Positions 1 to 11,037 of a DNA stretch of 64,000 nt are shown piece after piece; the stretch's first letter is position 1, and each line of letters starts with the position of its first letter. Position numbers and translations under genes: made by a program. The notes under the pieces were generated by a model, which saw only the letters and a list, made by a program, of their open reading frames with translations, did no database searches and had not been told where the DNA came from. The stretch is from Polytrichum commune (taxonomy: Eukaryota; Streptophyta; Polytrichopsida; Polytrichales; Polytrichaceae). Where the stretch lies: contig OX485809.1 in NCBI GenBank assembly GCA_950295325.1, positions 41,879,081 to 41,943,080 of the forward strand, read 5' to 3'.

Positions 1-66
1 TGGTGACCCAAGAATGAGACAATTGGCATGTGCATCTTAGATGGAGTTACTAGAGTGTCTACTCAA

Positions 67-807
67 ACATACATTCTAGCCTCCTTACTATCATGCCCGT
101 GGCAATCAACATGCATGTATTATTAAGGAGGTATGTAGTGTTAACATGGATGCATGATAATAGAGAATTAGTGCAGTGGGTGGCATTATAGATAACACAA
201 AGTCAAAATTGCAATATTGACAATAATGACAATGATGACGACATGATGTGTGCAAGCGCATGATTTGAATTTATTTTTGTGGATTATTCTAATGTCAAAA
301 CCCGTAGTATATAGGAGGGCAATGAGACAACAAAGAAGGAGATTTAAACTGAGAACATCTCATCCCTAGGGTTTTGGGGTATAAGAGGAGTGACATTAAG
401 GCTCGGGGGGGGGGGGGGTAGTCATTGGTTGGAGTAGCAATATACGTGCGAACAAATGATAGGGTATTTTAAAAACATGGGGGCAAAAAATTATAAATGG
501 ACTTAAGAGTAATATAGGGTATCAAAAATGGCACTGGACATCTTTAAAGTACTATAGGGTATGGAATAATAGGTAATTTGAAATTATAAGTAATGAAAGC
601 CATTTTTCTATTAACCCAAAATAGAATTTTACATAATGATAGCATGTGAAAAAAAGAAGAGAATTGAAAATAATACCCCCTATAAAATAGTGGTTGTTCG
701 CACCTATATCCTTAACTTTTTTACACACTACCCCCCCCCCCCTAGCATTAAGGAGGGTGATATTATGGAGGTTGGGGTGTACAAGCTTTGTATGACAACA
801 TTCGTGG
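67..807 (+). repeat. Dispersed repeat, copy 1 (split by a MITE)
   Basis: This stretch aligns by eye with 10395-10767 in the same orientation. Both copies share landmarks such as ACATACATTCTA, ATAGAGAATTAGTGCAG and GACATGATGTGTGC. Copy 1 is interrupted at 402-745 by a poly-G-ended MITE and resumes at 746 with matching sequence up to about 807. Copy 2 has no insertion and so serves as an approximate empty site. No coding capacity was recognised, and the identity of the parent element is unknown. Confidence 0.75.
402..745. mobile_element. Poly-G-ended MITE, copy 1 (8-bp TSD)
   Basis: A 344-bp non-coding element with imperfect terminal inverted repeats. Both ends begin with a long G run followed by GTAGT and reach GTGCGAAC about 41 nt in. 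It is flanked by CATTAAGG at 394-401 and again at 746-753, an 8-bp target-site duplication as expected for hAT-type transposition. A near-identical copy lies at 51722-52063. It sits inside a dispersed repeat whose other copy lacks it. The superfamily call rests only on TSD length; no transposase was seen nearby. Confidence 0.8.
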
Positions 808-1519
808 GCCACTAAACTACTATGGATTGCTTAAGGTACCGAGGCCTTAAAGTGACACTTTAAGAAACTTTTGCTATTTCAAAAAGGTTAATTAGCTTGG
901 ATTTTTTTCAAAAAAAGTAAATAATTCATATGCAACCTACAAAAATTCTCAAAGTCCTCTTAAGGAAAGAGCCTTTTACTATCAACTAGGGAGGGGGGGG
1001 GGGTGCCCTATTGATGTTGGATTGCTAAATGAGAATCACACAAATTCATCTTTGTTGCAGGTGACGATCTTCTATTAAATGAAGGCGTTGTCCCTCTTTT
1101 GTGGATCACTTCTTACACTACCTCGTTGTGTGGATAGATTCCCAATTAGCCATTGTGATTGGGCAAAGTTGGTGCTCCTCCGAAAACATTCTTGCATCCT
1201 TCTAAAATTGCTATTACGAATGACCGAAGTGGTGCGATTTTATATTTAATGCTACATATGATTATTCACTTTTAACAATGACTGACTTGATGGCAACGTT
1301 GCATTCACTTGTTGATGGCTTAAGAATCAAAAACATGTGTCACCAAAAGGAAGGTGTTAATTTAAGGCCTCAATGCCTTGGTTATGCTATGGTTTTTTTT
1401 TTAATCTTAATGTGGCTCACAATATTTTTCTTCTTCGGCACAACCTTGTCTCATAGGCCAAAGAAAGGCACACTATCCCTGGAGCACAAAACGAGTGTAG
1501 ACGGCACATAAAGCTCGTA
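808..1519. other. Intergenic, no gene recognised
   Basis: AT-rich DNA with a G run at about 990-1003. Short open frames here show no recognisable protein features. Confidence 0.6.
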
Positions 1520-1527
1520 TGCCCAAG

Positions 1528-1753
1528 CAGTGATCGGGGAGATTTTTGGGCATAACCGGTTGAAATCCTAGTGTTTGCAAGTCCAACCAGTTACATGATG
1601 ACATCCTCCGGTTTTCCTGTATTAAATTGGGGTATATTCCATAAATTCCTCTAAAATGATCGGTAATTATCCTGCAGTGTTGAACTTCAACCGGTTATTT
1701 CTCCAACTCAACCAGTTCATCTGTAACTAACTGCCGGTTCTCCCCGATCATAG
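1528..1753 (+). mobile_element. hAT-type MITE, copy 1 (226 bp)
   Basis: A 226-bp non-coding element whose ends read CAGTGATCGGGGAGA on one side and, inverted, CTATGATCGGGGAGA on the other. Flanks are TGCCCAAG (1520-1527) and CGCCCAAG (1754-1761), an 8-bp target-site duplication with one mismatch. A copy of exactly the same length lies inverted at 17626-17851, and a truncated copy at about 21393-21470. CAG-initiated ends plus an 8-bp TSD fit the hAT superfamily. Internal sequence carries several CCGGTT/AACCGG motifs. Confidence 0.85.
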
Positions 1754-1892
1754 CGCCCAAGCAAACGGAGCATTCATTTTTTCCTTTATTGGCTTCATCT
1801 TCCTCCACATCTTCAAAGCTGAACAAGAGCATAGCCAACGGGGGAGTTCTTTTCGTTAATATTATGTGGCACATTTTTGCCATACTAAATTG

Positions 1893-1934
1893 AATATATA
1901 TATATAGTGTGTGTGTGTGTGTGTGCGCGTGTGT
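1893..1934. repeat. (TA)n/(GT)n microsatellite
   Basis: A run of TA dinucleotides followed by GT repeats, with a CGCG interruption near 1925. Confidence 0.9.
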
Positions 1935-2228
1935 TTTACAATTCCTTGGAAAAAGGAGACCCTTCACTTTTTCCAAAATGAGGAGGATGGTGAGTGTCTT
2001 GAATTCGAAATAGCAACCCAATAAAACCCAACTCCTTCAAGTTATCATCCACCTAGTAGAGCTTCATATTAAGACATTCATCCACCATTCCTTCAACTTT
2101 CCTAGGCACTCATTGGAACCCAAATTCCCACTCCGCTTGGGTTCATGGAGCGTCCTCGTGACAAGTCTCACCCAAGGATTGAACCATAGAAACCTTTGCT
2201 GGGGCGAAACAACATGTACACTGATCCC

Positions 2229-2303
2229 TTGGAGGCAAGGGTTTAGGCATCCAACAAGGACCGAGTGTATGGGTTGGTTCGCCCAAATCAGAAACCCTAA
2301 GCA
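2229..2303 (+). repeat. Short dispersed repeat, copy 1
   Basis: It matches 45064-45140 in the same orientation, sharing GCAAGGGTTTAG, CATCCAACAAG and GAAACCCTAA. No coding function was recognised. Confidence 0.55.
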
Positions 2304-2519
2304 AGATGTACCCAACGACCTTCACCACAATTCATCCGAGCTTCTCACGCAGACGTCATATCTCATCCATGATAAGTTCTAGGTGTTCATCCATTATTCA
2401 TCCAGTTTCCTCATCCACAGAAACCCGCAAAACCCGCAAAACCCCTCCTAAATCCCGACGGGACAGACTTATCCCATTTAATTGTACCCGCACCCACGAA
2501 TGCTTGCAAATCTGCCGCC

Positions 2520-3648
2520 CATTGGCATGCGCTATCGACCTCGCAACCTTCTCACAACTGGGCGGCGCGCTATCAATATTTCAAGTATGTTTGCGTTTAA
2601 TCTTTCACCCTGGTCGTTCAGCAGGCTTTGTTGTTGGATTGAGAGAGACAGAGCACTTTCCCACCCGTGAAGAAACCATCCCGATTCTGCTGGCACTTTA
2701 AGCGAAGTTGGAGTTTGGAATTTTGAGTTTGGGTTTAGGTTCCTCGGTGTCACCGTGTTCTATCTATCTGGATAGGCTAGGCTTGAGTTCTCTTCCTTTA
2801 GGTTCCAACTTCCCACGTGATCCTCCTCCCTACCTATTGAACGAACCGTCACTCGCCCATTTGCGCACAATCGGCTTCGCAAACTTCTCACAACTGCTGG
2901 GTGCTGCGAATTCCCATGGATGTTGGGTTTGTAATTTGACCCTGCTGGTTTTGAGCAGTTATTCATCGAGAGAGTGCTTTATCTTCTCAGCTGTGAAAAG
3001 ATTATCCAGACTGTGGTTGCGCATCAGATGAAGTTAGAGTTGGGATTTGAGTTGTAGTTCCTCGGTTACATCGTGTATGATCTGTCTGGCTGGGCGGGCT
3101 CCTCTTCCCCATTGGGCTCAACAAACAAGCACCATTTGGGTGTTGTCTGAAGGCCTGCATTGAGTTTCTTTCGGAGGTCTGGGGCTTGGGTGTTTTGGAC
3201 GTTGCACCTCGTATTGTCAGATGGTAGGAAGAAAGAAGGTAGGAAGGAAGGCTGGTTTCTATGCAGTTACCGTTATTGCATCTCGCCTACATTACACTAG
3301 GCTTTGATTCTGAGGGCCCCTGATGCGATCTCCTCTTTAAACTGTTAGTGGGCCCCTTTTACTCCCAAAGCGGGTCTAGGTCCTCCAAATCATCTAGCCC
3401 CGCTTATGGTTATTGATGCATTTGTTGCCTTGGAATGTGGATGGGCATCAAACTTTTAGTTCATTGCTTCGTAGTGTTTGGCTTGTGCTGCAATACCCTA
3501 GTTGAATTCAGGGTGAAATGAAGTAACGTTAAAATTCTGTCATCGGGCCTCACTCTCATACGCATTTCCTTTTGCACCGCCCTGTTTCTGCAAGAGTACT
3601 CTGAAAATGTTATCAAACTCTCTTTCTCTCTCTCTCCGTGTTCCAGAC
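2520..3648 (+). promoter_or_regulatory. Upstream module copy A (putative promoter/5' UTR intron)
   Basis: This block lies directly upstream of the HACD-like coding region and is homologous to 56258-57433, which lies upstream of the unrelated VAN3-binding-like gene. Matches run nearly end to end, for example CACCCTGGTCGTT, GGTTTAGGTTCCTCGG, AAGATTATCCAGACTG and TGGATGGGCATC, with small indels. Homology stops just after a CT-rich tract and GTGTTCCAG (AG at 3645-3646), which looks like a 3' splice site. The block also holds an internal imperfect tandem duplication (about 2533-2800 against 2866-3110). I infer a promoter, a 5' UTR exon and an intron; no transcript data support this here. It could instead be a copy of a repeat family captured by both genes. 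Confidence 0.55.
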
Positions 3649-3730
3649 TTCTTCGTCTGCGAGTTGGAGATGGATAACTTGGTTGCAGAAAGGTGAATTA
3701 TACTATCTGAAACGGTGAAGGGTGTGCTTT

Positions 3731-6503
3731 ATGATGGGGGGCTTATCCAAGGCCTACCTGACATGTTACAATGGAGTTCAATCAGTTGGTTGGTAAGTTT
3801 TGGATCTCCTTCAGCTCTAAATGGTATTTGATTTTGAGATCCGTGTTTTGCATTCAGATAGTAAAGGTTAGGTATGTTAGTATATGATGCATGTGAGGTC
3901 TACGCACGAGGGTCAACCCTCGTAGTACAATGCTGTTATGATAGAATGGCAACCTGCGTTAGGAAAATCCTGTTACGGTATTATGTTGATGTTAAGTGAA
4001 GGATAAGGATGTGAATTATGTCTTTCATTACTAATTACACTGGTGGAATGTGGTTTTTTTGGTTAGGGCGGTAGTGTTGGTAAGGGTAGCCAATCATGCT
4101 TTTGAAAGTAAGTCATTACTGGGAGGATATGAAGCAGCCGGCTCCCTTGTATGTAAGTATCTTTATGTCTTCACTCTACTTTGTCTTGACTTTTTTATTT
4201 GATGACATCAGTATAGCTGGAATGTTGTTCTCATTGTTGAAGCTTCGAAATGCTTTTGTCTTCATTGCTCTGCTCTTATTACTAATGAGAAAGCTATGTG
4301 GGAGAATAATATTTCCTTAAGTGGGTGATGTTGGCTAGGTTTGCTTCAGCTGGCTGCCTTTCTAGAGATTGTACATTCTGCTATGGGTATGCACCACATT
4401 CTATGTTCCTACCTGCACCCTTTGTATGTTATAATTTATTTAAAAATGTGGGTTGAAAGTCGGACAGAAAGTGTAGTTTGTAATTACAAGTTGATTGGTG
4501 TTCAACCTTGCTTCTAGATGTACTCATTCCTGGTTTTCATTAAACCTCTGATTTGGAGTGCCAAGGTGCTGAGTGGGGGATTTGCATTATCTCTTTGAAG
4601 GTTTGGTCCGCACAGGGACTGTGTTTGCGTTCATGCAGTGGTTGGGTCGAAGTCACGTGCTTTTTGCACTTATTGCCAAGATTCCTGAGGTACTCCATAG
4701 CGGTCTGTTCATCCAAATGGGTTCTATTTGACGAGCTCTTTGTAGCCTAGAACATTGTGGTTACTTTTTTGGGTAGTGCGGTTGCTCTCCATATTCCCAT
4801 GTGTTCTTTTAGAATTGCAGCATGCAAGTGAAGTTTGTGATCCTCATTGAAGTTTCCTAATGCAGTTCGTGAACCCTTGCAGGTGCAACAACAACCGCCT
4901 GTTCTCATAACTTTCTTAGCATGGTCTATGGCAGAGGTGCGATTCTATTATATCCCCACTGTGTACTGTCTGCTGTTGCCTTATCTAACATGCGCATGCA
5001 TATGATATTGATGGATAGAGAGGTTGTCACTTAACTAATACAGTGATTTCGTAAATATTTATTGGACTCATGTTCATGTGGCTGAAATGGTTTGGCAGGT
5101 AATTCGATATCCACAGTATGCTCTCTCTTTGATAGGGCTGTGCCCACACTGGTTGACCTGGTTACGGTACGTGATTCATGCTCTCCTTTCTGCTTTACTC
5201 TTACCATCATAAGTATCCCTCTTAATAGTACATACCTGAAATGCAGAAGACTGTAACCTAGTTGTGGATTCAATCCAATTTGAGGATTTTAATGTGAAGT
5301 TGTAAGAACTCTCTGGAAGTTCGAAATACATACTAATTTGAGGTCCTAGTATCGTAATTCTGCTTTGCATCACATCAAGTGAAGCAAAAATGAGTTCATT
5401 GTGATCACATTTTTGTGGTGTGCAGGAGTTCAATTTGCCTGAGATAGTAGTAGTCTTTTTCCTGACTCTAAGCACTTCTTGCAGATACACGGCTTTCATA
5501 GTGCTTTATCCAATTGGAGCACTTTATGGTGAAAGTAAGTGATGCCTTAACATGTTCAATCAATAATGGAAAGTTCAGAATAGATTTGCTACAGTGGTAC
5601 ATATGCATCATAAACTCCGTGGGGTATGGTTCAAGTGATGATAACCTAGTTGAATCTGACAAGAATGATGATTCTTTAATATCCGTTGTATGATGAACAC
5701 TATACCCCAACAGAGTAATGAGAAGTGAAATATTTATCTTCAGAATTAAATTCAGTCCTTGCCCATGTTCTAGGAGTAACCATGTTGTCCTCATAGTTGC
5801 CAGATGAGGAACACTACATATTGATGAAATCTGTTCAATAATATGTTTTCACTGGCTCTAGATTGATTTTATGGGTTATTGAATGGTTCCAAGCAGGTTG
5901 TACTAACAGTGCATAGTCCTGTTGATAGTAATCACAAGAGGAGATGATCTTATCAGATGTGGCAGTAAAAAAAACTCAATTGACTTCTTTCAAGCCCCCT
6001 TTTTGTGAATGAATAATATATGGATGTGTGTTTGGTGTTTAAACTGCAGTGCTTACGATGTATTCATCGCTGGATTTTATCAAGAAACAAAAGCTTTATG
6101 GAGATTATTTCAAGTGGCTACCATTTGACTATCACAGTTTCGTTGTAGTGAGTTTTCTAACAGTCAAGTTCATCTTCTCAAGTCCAATTGAGAATAGTCT
6201 TAGAGCCATAGCCATTGTAATGGGAATAAACTGTGACTGAAGGTGCCTCAAGATATTTATCTGTTGATTATATTCTGCAAATTTTCTAGCTGAAATACAA
6301 TGGTACATGCTAGTCAATATAACTTTGATTTTCTTGCTTACATTAGTTTTTTGGATATGGTAATGCAGGGGGTGATGGTCGCATATCCTTTCCTGTGGCT
6401 GTTGCTGTACCTCCATATGTTCAGGCAGCGAAGATCAAAATTATTGAGGAAGGGGAGTTCCAACAACAGACGGAAAGCAGGTCGACCCAAGCGTGTAGAT
6501 TAA
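3731..6503 (+). CDS. HACD: Very-long-chain 3-hydroxyacyl-CoA dehydratase (PTPLA/HACD family), 9 exons
   Basis: Coding exons are 3731-3792, 4067-4152, 4339-4386, 4601-4689, 4883-4936, 5099-5166, 5485-5534, 6050-6147 and 6369-6503. Together they make 690 nt, 229 aa plus stop, all with GT-AG introns and matching phases. The family removes water from 3-hydroxyacyl-CoA in the third step of very-long-chain fatty acid elongation, as a multi-pass ER membrane protein. Visible family landmarks are the N-terminal MMGGLSKAYLTCYNGVQ, LQLAAFLEIVHSAMG, AWSMAEVIRYPQYAL, RYTAFIVLYPIG and the basic C-terminal tail after YLHMFRQRRSKL. The likely catalytic pair is Tyr144 (in LYPIG) and Glu152, inferred from the yeast Phs1 Tyr/Glu pair; the spacing here is eight residues rather than seven. 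The start matches the short family N-terminus. The N-terminal motif resembles the plant class distinct from PASTICCINO2, but I did not verify that by alignment. The upstream region is the duplicated module. Length is normal and no frame break was found. Confidence 0.93.
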
Positions 6504-8325
6504 GCTCTTGAGAGGTGGTGAAGATGTTGCCACCTTGTGTAATCTATGTGTATCATCTTTTGCTTATTGATCAAGCAATTCGCTTCTCAGTACATGCTGT
6601 ACTTTTAGATCCAGATGTATAACACAAGATACATTTAAATTTCTTTTGGCCCTCAGAGTGTTCAATATTGAAAGGGCGAATTGGTGTTTGACAAAATTTA
6701 GAATGTGTTTACATGTGACATGTTTTTACATATTCATATGGATTCTAGCTATGCCTTTGTTTTAATCAGCTCTTGTCCTGCATAATATGGCCTTGAGCTT
6801 CTATTCTGATTGTAAACAGACAGATATACAAACTTTTGACTTTTCTATTCTTATCAGCCTACTCTTCTTTATTTTGCCTTCGCTCTTTGACAAACATAAA
6901 CTCCTCAGAATCCATAAACATTTAACAAATCATTATGTAAAGTTTTCTCCCCAGTGTTTTCTTTGGGGAGTCAACTGTGAGTTATCCATGTCCTTTCTAT
7001 GATTAGTTCCGTTCGGCAGTTAATTCAGTATTATTGCTGTGAAATTCTCTGCAGCAAATAATTCCCTGCTACCTACAGTGTCGATACATTACATTTTATA
7101 GAAATTGTGTCAACCTTTCCTCTTGAAGAATCAGGGAATGGCAGTCTTATATATATCATATGTGTATGATCATATACATGTTCGCTCTCCCTCCCAATCC
7201 AGTTGAATGCTTCTCATCTACTGTCAGCCATTTGAGTTTCCATGTCAGGCCCACTTCCCTCCAACAGCGATTAGAGCCAACAATCTGAGGAAGGTACGTG
7301 CACAAGGAACAATGAGGGTTATTCTTCTCTGATTTTGTGTAGTTGCTGTCATGGATGGCAAATGCTCTACACCAAGAATCCACCGTGAAGTTGCACCCAA
7401 TGTCATGAGACCCCTCTTTGAATTTGCCACCCTGTGTCCTGTTGTCACCTTGGCCCAAAAGCCAGCTGACATTGTGAGGCAAAAACAGGTACCGAAGGAG
7501 GCAAAAACGGCTGTCAAAATCGCCCATCTCAATCACAGCAACCTTGCCAGCAGTAGAAGATATTGGAGGTAGCAAGCAACACCACCGGGCAGGACACTGC
7601 CATAGCCCGGATGGGTATGTCACCCAAGTACCTGCTTCCAACCAAATTGAACCAAGGTGTAATGGCTATGGCGGAAATCCAACCCATGGCCAGGACAACC
7701 CTCAGTCCAGCTGCCACCACAGTAGCCTTTGCACTGGAAGAGAGAACAATTTAACCTTCAGTGGGGTTAGAATGACCACATTGAGGCGAGTTTCAGCCAA
7801 GATCTCACACTGAGCAGAGCTGCAGAATGCCATCAAGGGGAGCTTTGTTTGTGTAGAATCAACAATGTAACCCCCTCAATGCTTGGCTGGCGAGAAGTGC
7901 ACTGAAGAGTGCATCAGTGCAGGATAATTTCACCAGGACACTTGCTGACATGAATGCACACATTCTAGACAGCTACCACAAGGCATTGTCAAATTGAGTC
8001 TCGGCTACAATTCCACTGGCACTCGACTGATCTCCACTAAGGGTCTTACCATAGGCAGGTGTGAAAGGATTGTGCATCTTTCACAGAGCTACGCTGTTTA
8101 TGGTAAATACTGTGGGCGTACATACAGTGTGGTCCACAGTTTACACCATCACACACTAAAAAAGTGTGGGATCGTAAACTTGAGTGAATTGTTTTTGCAT
8201 TAATCTCTCCACATGGTGATTTCATATTCATTGGTCTTGATTAGCAATTGCTGACATGCTCAAGGTTTTAATGCTTGAATCCATTGGCTAGATGATTCCA
8301 CATAGTTGAAGGTGTCCACATTAGC
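6504..8325. other. HACD 3' flank and intergenic DNA, with a possible minus-strand gene remnant
   Basis: After the HACD stop comes T-rich sequence consistent with a 3' UTR. About 7156-7850 is less AT-rich and, on the minus strand, gives several overlapping open frames with hydrophobic stretches, for example LRVVLAMGWISAIAITPWF in 7529-7720 and a Cys-rich frame in 7156-7641. The open reading shifts between frames, so this could be a decayed or intron-split membrane-protein gene. I do not recognise the family and make no functional call. Confidence 0.3.
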
Positions 8326-9940
8326 CTCATCTACCTTAGGGTTAGCATGCCCAAATCCAATACCTAAGTAAGGTTTGCTTTGCAACACAATTAAGAGATC
8401 TAATTGAAGAACATCTCAAAATTAGCTTGGTCAAGGGCCAAAATTTTGTGTAGCCCTAGATCTAACAAAGGATGATGGCCAACAACAATCCAAATACAAA
8501 TTTGCAAGATTTTGGTACACTAAGGTAGATGGGTCTTAAATAATTGTTTTTCTTGAGTAGCCCTCTTCTCCTAGGATATGAAACACATTATCAATACAAG
8601 ATAACCCACATGTCATTGAAGCCATAGCCACTTTCCTCATAGTTTCTAGAGCTCTCATATGAATATTTTATTCATTGTCAAAGTGAAAGCTTCTCATGCT
8701 CATTGAATGATCATATAGGTCTCCTCATGGGTTGTTTACACCATGGACCATGAAGTCGCCCCAATCTCTGTAAATTTTGTGATTGGTTGTTGAACTCATC
8801 CCGGGACAACTTCGGTTTACACCAAGGAAAAAATATCGGGGTGACCATAGAGTTCGAGGTCCCAAAAGACATATTTTAAGGCATGCATTATCCACTAACA
8901 TGGTCTAATGGATTTTGCGGTGGGAGAGGAAAAAAAAGGGTGCTCTAGTAGAAAATAAAGCAAGGGCCCGTGGCAAGGAGATCTTGTTAAAATAAATTTT
9001 TAGTGAAGTTTTTTTGGGGAAGAGAAGATGATGACAAGAGAAGACAAGAGAATGGTCAAAATTTAGTTTTTCTTGACTGTCCTTTTTGGGCATATAATAA
9101 GAAAATCAATACATTCATTTTTTGGTGCATGGTCATTCCTCTTGGTCCACATTCGGTTTGCACCTATTGATAGGACCAGAGGCTTTGTAATTATTTTTTA
9201 TTTAAGAAATCAAACAATGAAGTTGGACCATCAAGTCAAACCATGGAAAATTGCCATCTTCCATGGACCAACTTCATGGTCCATGGTGTAAACCAACCCT
9301 TGATCATGGTCATTATTGAGTCTATAATGGTTCTTCGTATTTTGAGCATGTAGTATGATCTCTTTTTTAAACATATTCACTTTTCGATTTGTTCTCAAGG
9401 CCACACCTAACCACTTACCTCTCAAAATTAGGTGTCCTATTAAGAAAAGTAATACAATTAGTTTCATCTACCTTAACATTATGGTCATGCTTATGGAGCT
9501 TTTGGCATGCATGCAATGTGAAAACATTTCCTTAAGTGAGCTTAATAAGGTAGATATGTCTTAAATGGTTAGTTTTTTTGGATAGTCCAAGTTTCTCCAA
9601 AGACATGAAACATGTAATTTGTACAAGATGGTTAGCATATCCAAATTGAGGCAATAGCCACTTACCTCATAATTTTTGGAGCTCTTATGAATGTCTTATT
9701 CTTTGTCAAAGTGAAGATTATCATACTTATTAAGTGGTTATATAAGTCCCTCCAATCAAATAGACTATTGAGTCTAAAATGGTTATCATATTTTGAACAT
9801 GTAATCTAATCCAATGTCTTTTAGACACATATCATTTTGGTATTCGTTCTTGGAGCCACACCCAACCACATACCACTCAATTAAAGGTGTCCGAAATGAA
9901 AGATAAGTAACCGAATAAAACATGTCTACCTTAGGTAAAA
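8326..9940 (+). repeat. Imperfect tandem duplication (unit A split by a MITE, then unit B)
   Basis: Unit A is 8326-8728 plus 9301-9465; unit B is 9466-9940. Shared landmarks in order are CATCTACCTTA, GGTAGATGGGTCTTAAAT versus GGTAGATATGTCTTAAAT, ATAGCCACTT, CTTTGTCAAAGTGAAG, ATTGAGTCTA and CACACC(C/T)AACCAC. The units are strongly diverged. The break in unit A coincides with the element at 8729-9300. A related fragment lies near 33990-34090. No protein was recognised. Confidence 0.6.
8729..9300. mobile_element. PIF/Harbinger-like MITE, copy 1
   Basis: A roughly 572-bp element bounded by inverted ends. The left end reads GGGTTGTTTACACCATGG and the right end, inverted, reads GGGTTGGTTTACACCATGG, each followed by ACCATGAAGT. 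A longer relative in the opposite orientation lies at 30854-31819, sharing the GCCCAAAAAGG and TGCATGGTCATTC regions. No long open frame is present. The target-site duplication of this copy is not clear; the superfamily is inferred from the TAA flanks of the second copy. Confidence 0.65.
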
Positions 9941-10394
9941 AAAATTACCAAATTTACTCTCCAAGTACATGAGAATCTAGGAGGGAACGGGTCAACCTAA
10001 CAAATGTGATTCACGTATGATATCTATCTTTCCACACATGATATTATAGTCAATAGCAGCTCCCAGTCACACTCTTTTGATCATGGACCCACCTAGTTTC
10101 TAAGCCTCCCTTTCCACCTCCACACTAGTGTTGGACTTCAATTTTGTCCATGGTCTATGATGCGTGATAATAACTTTTGTTCATGACTGTGATTTTCCTA
10201 TCTTTCAAAAGTGTAATTTTATGCGGTTATGAGCCTTGAGGACACTCTACCATATTGCAAATCTCACTTTAAAGTATGATTGATCTTGAAGATCTACAAA
10301 ATCTTAGGGACATCAAGGGTTAATGAGAGCCGCCACTATGAGGTAGGTGCTAATTAAGTAGTAAAGCCCACACTAGTGAAGATGCTAGTAATCT
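9941..10394. other. Intergenic, nothing recognised
   Basis: AT-rich sequence without recognisable repeats or coding features. Confidence 0.5.
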
Positions 10395-10767
10395 ACATAC
10401 ATTCTAACCTCCCTAACATCACATATGTGGCAATCAAAGTGCACGTGGTATTAAGGAGGTTTGCAATGTTAATATGGATGCGTGGTAATAGAGAATTAGT
10501 GCAGAATGTGATATTATGGAATAATACAAAGTCAACATTGCAATAATGATAATGATGACAACATGATGTGTGCGAGCATGTGGTTTGAATTCTTTAGTGG
10601 ATTATTTTTATGTCAAAATCCACATTATTTGAGAGGTAAACGTGACAACAAGGAGGGAGATTGAAACTAAACATATCCGTTCCTTAGGGATTCGGAATAC
10701 AAGAGGGGGTGACAATACACGAGTTGACATTACGGAGGTTAGGGCTGGGGATTCGTGGCACTCGTGT
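10395..10767 (+). repeat. Dispersed repeat, copy 2 (uninterrupted)
   Basis: The second copy of the repeat at 67-807. The region around 10710-10745 corresponds to the site where the poly-G MITE sits in copy 1, so this copy shows the approximate pre-insertion state. The short open frames on both strands here are unsupported. Confidence 0.7.
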
Positions 10768-11037
10768 ATTCTCATTAGTGAGAGTTCATTCATCTTCGCG
10801 AATGAGATGAACCACTTTAGACACTTCCATACGTCGTCGGCTCCTTGTCTCAAGGGTTTCAAAAATACCAAGTTTTAGTAGTTTTAAAAATCCTAGTCTA
10901 ATCTAATACTTAAGGCATCAATATAAAGGGGTATAGACATAAAAACATAAATAACGCCTCATATAGAAGCAAGTGGGGGCTTCATGTGTTGTCAACCTAT
11001 CACTACTAATCCGGTTATTTTTAAGAAAAATTAACAT

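Noticed and set aside
2306-2701. 131-codon plus-strand frame in the upstream module
   Set aside because: The frame is not preserved in the homologous block at 56258-57433, so it is unlikely to be coding.
7156-7813. Several minus and plus frames suggesting a membrane-protein gene
   Set aside because: Hydrophobic and Cys-rich segments are in different frames with no clear splice solution; kept only as a low-confidence remark.
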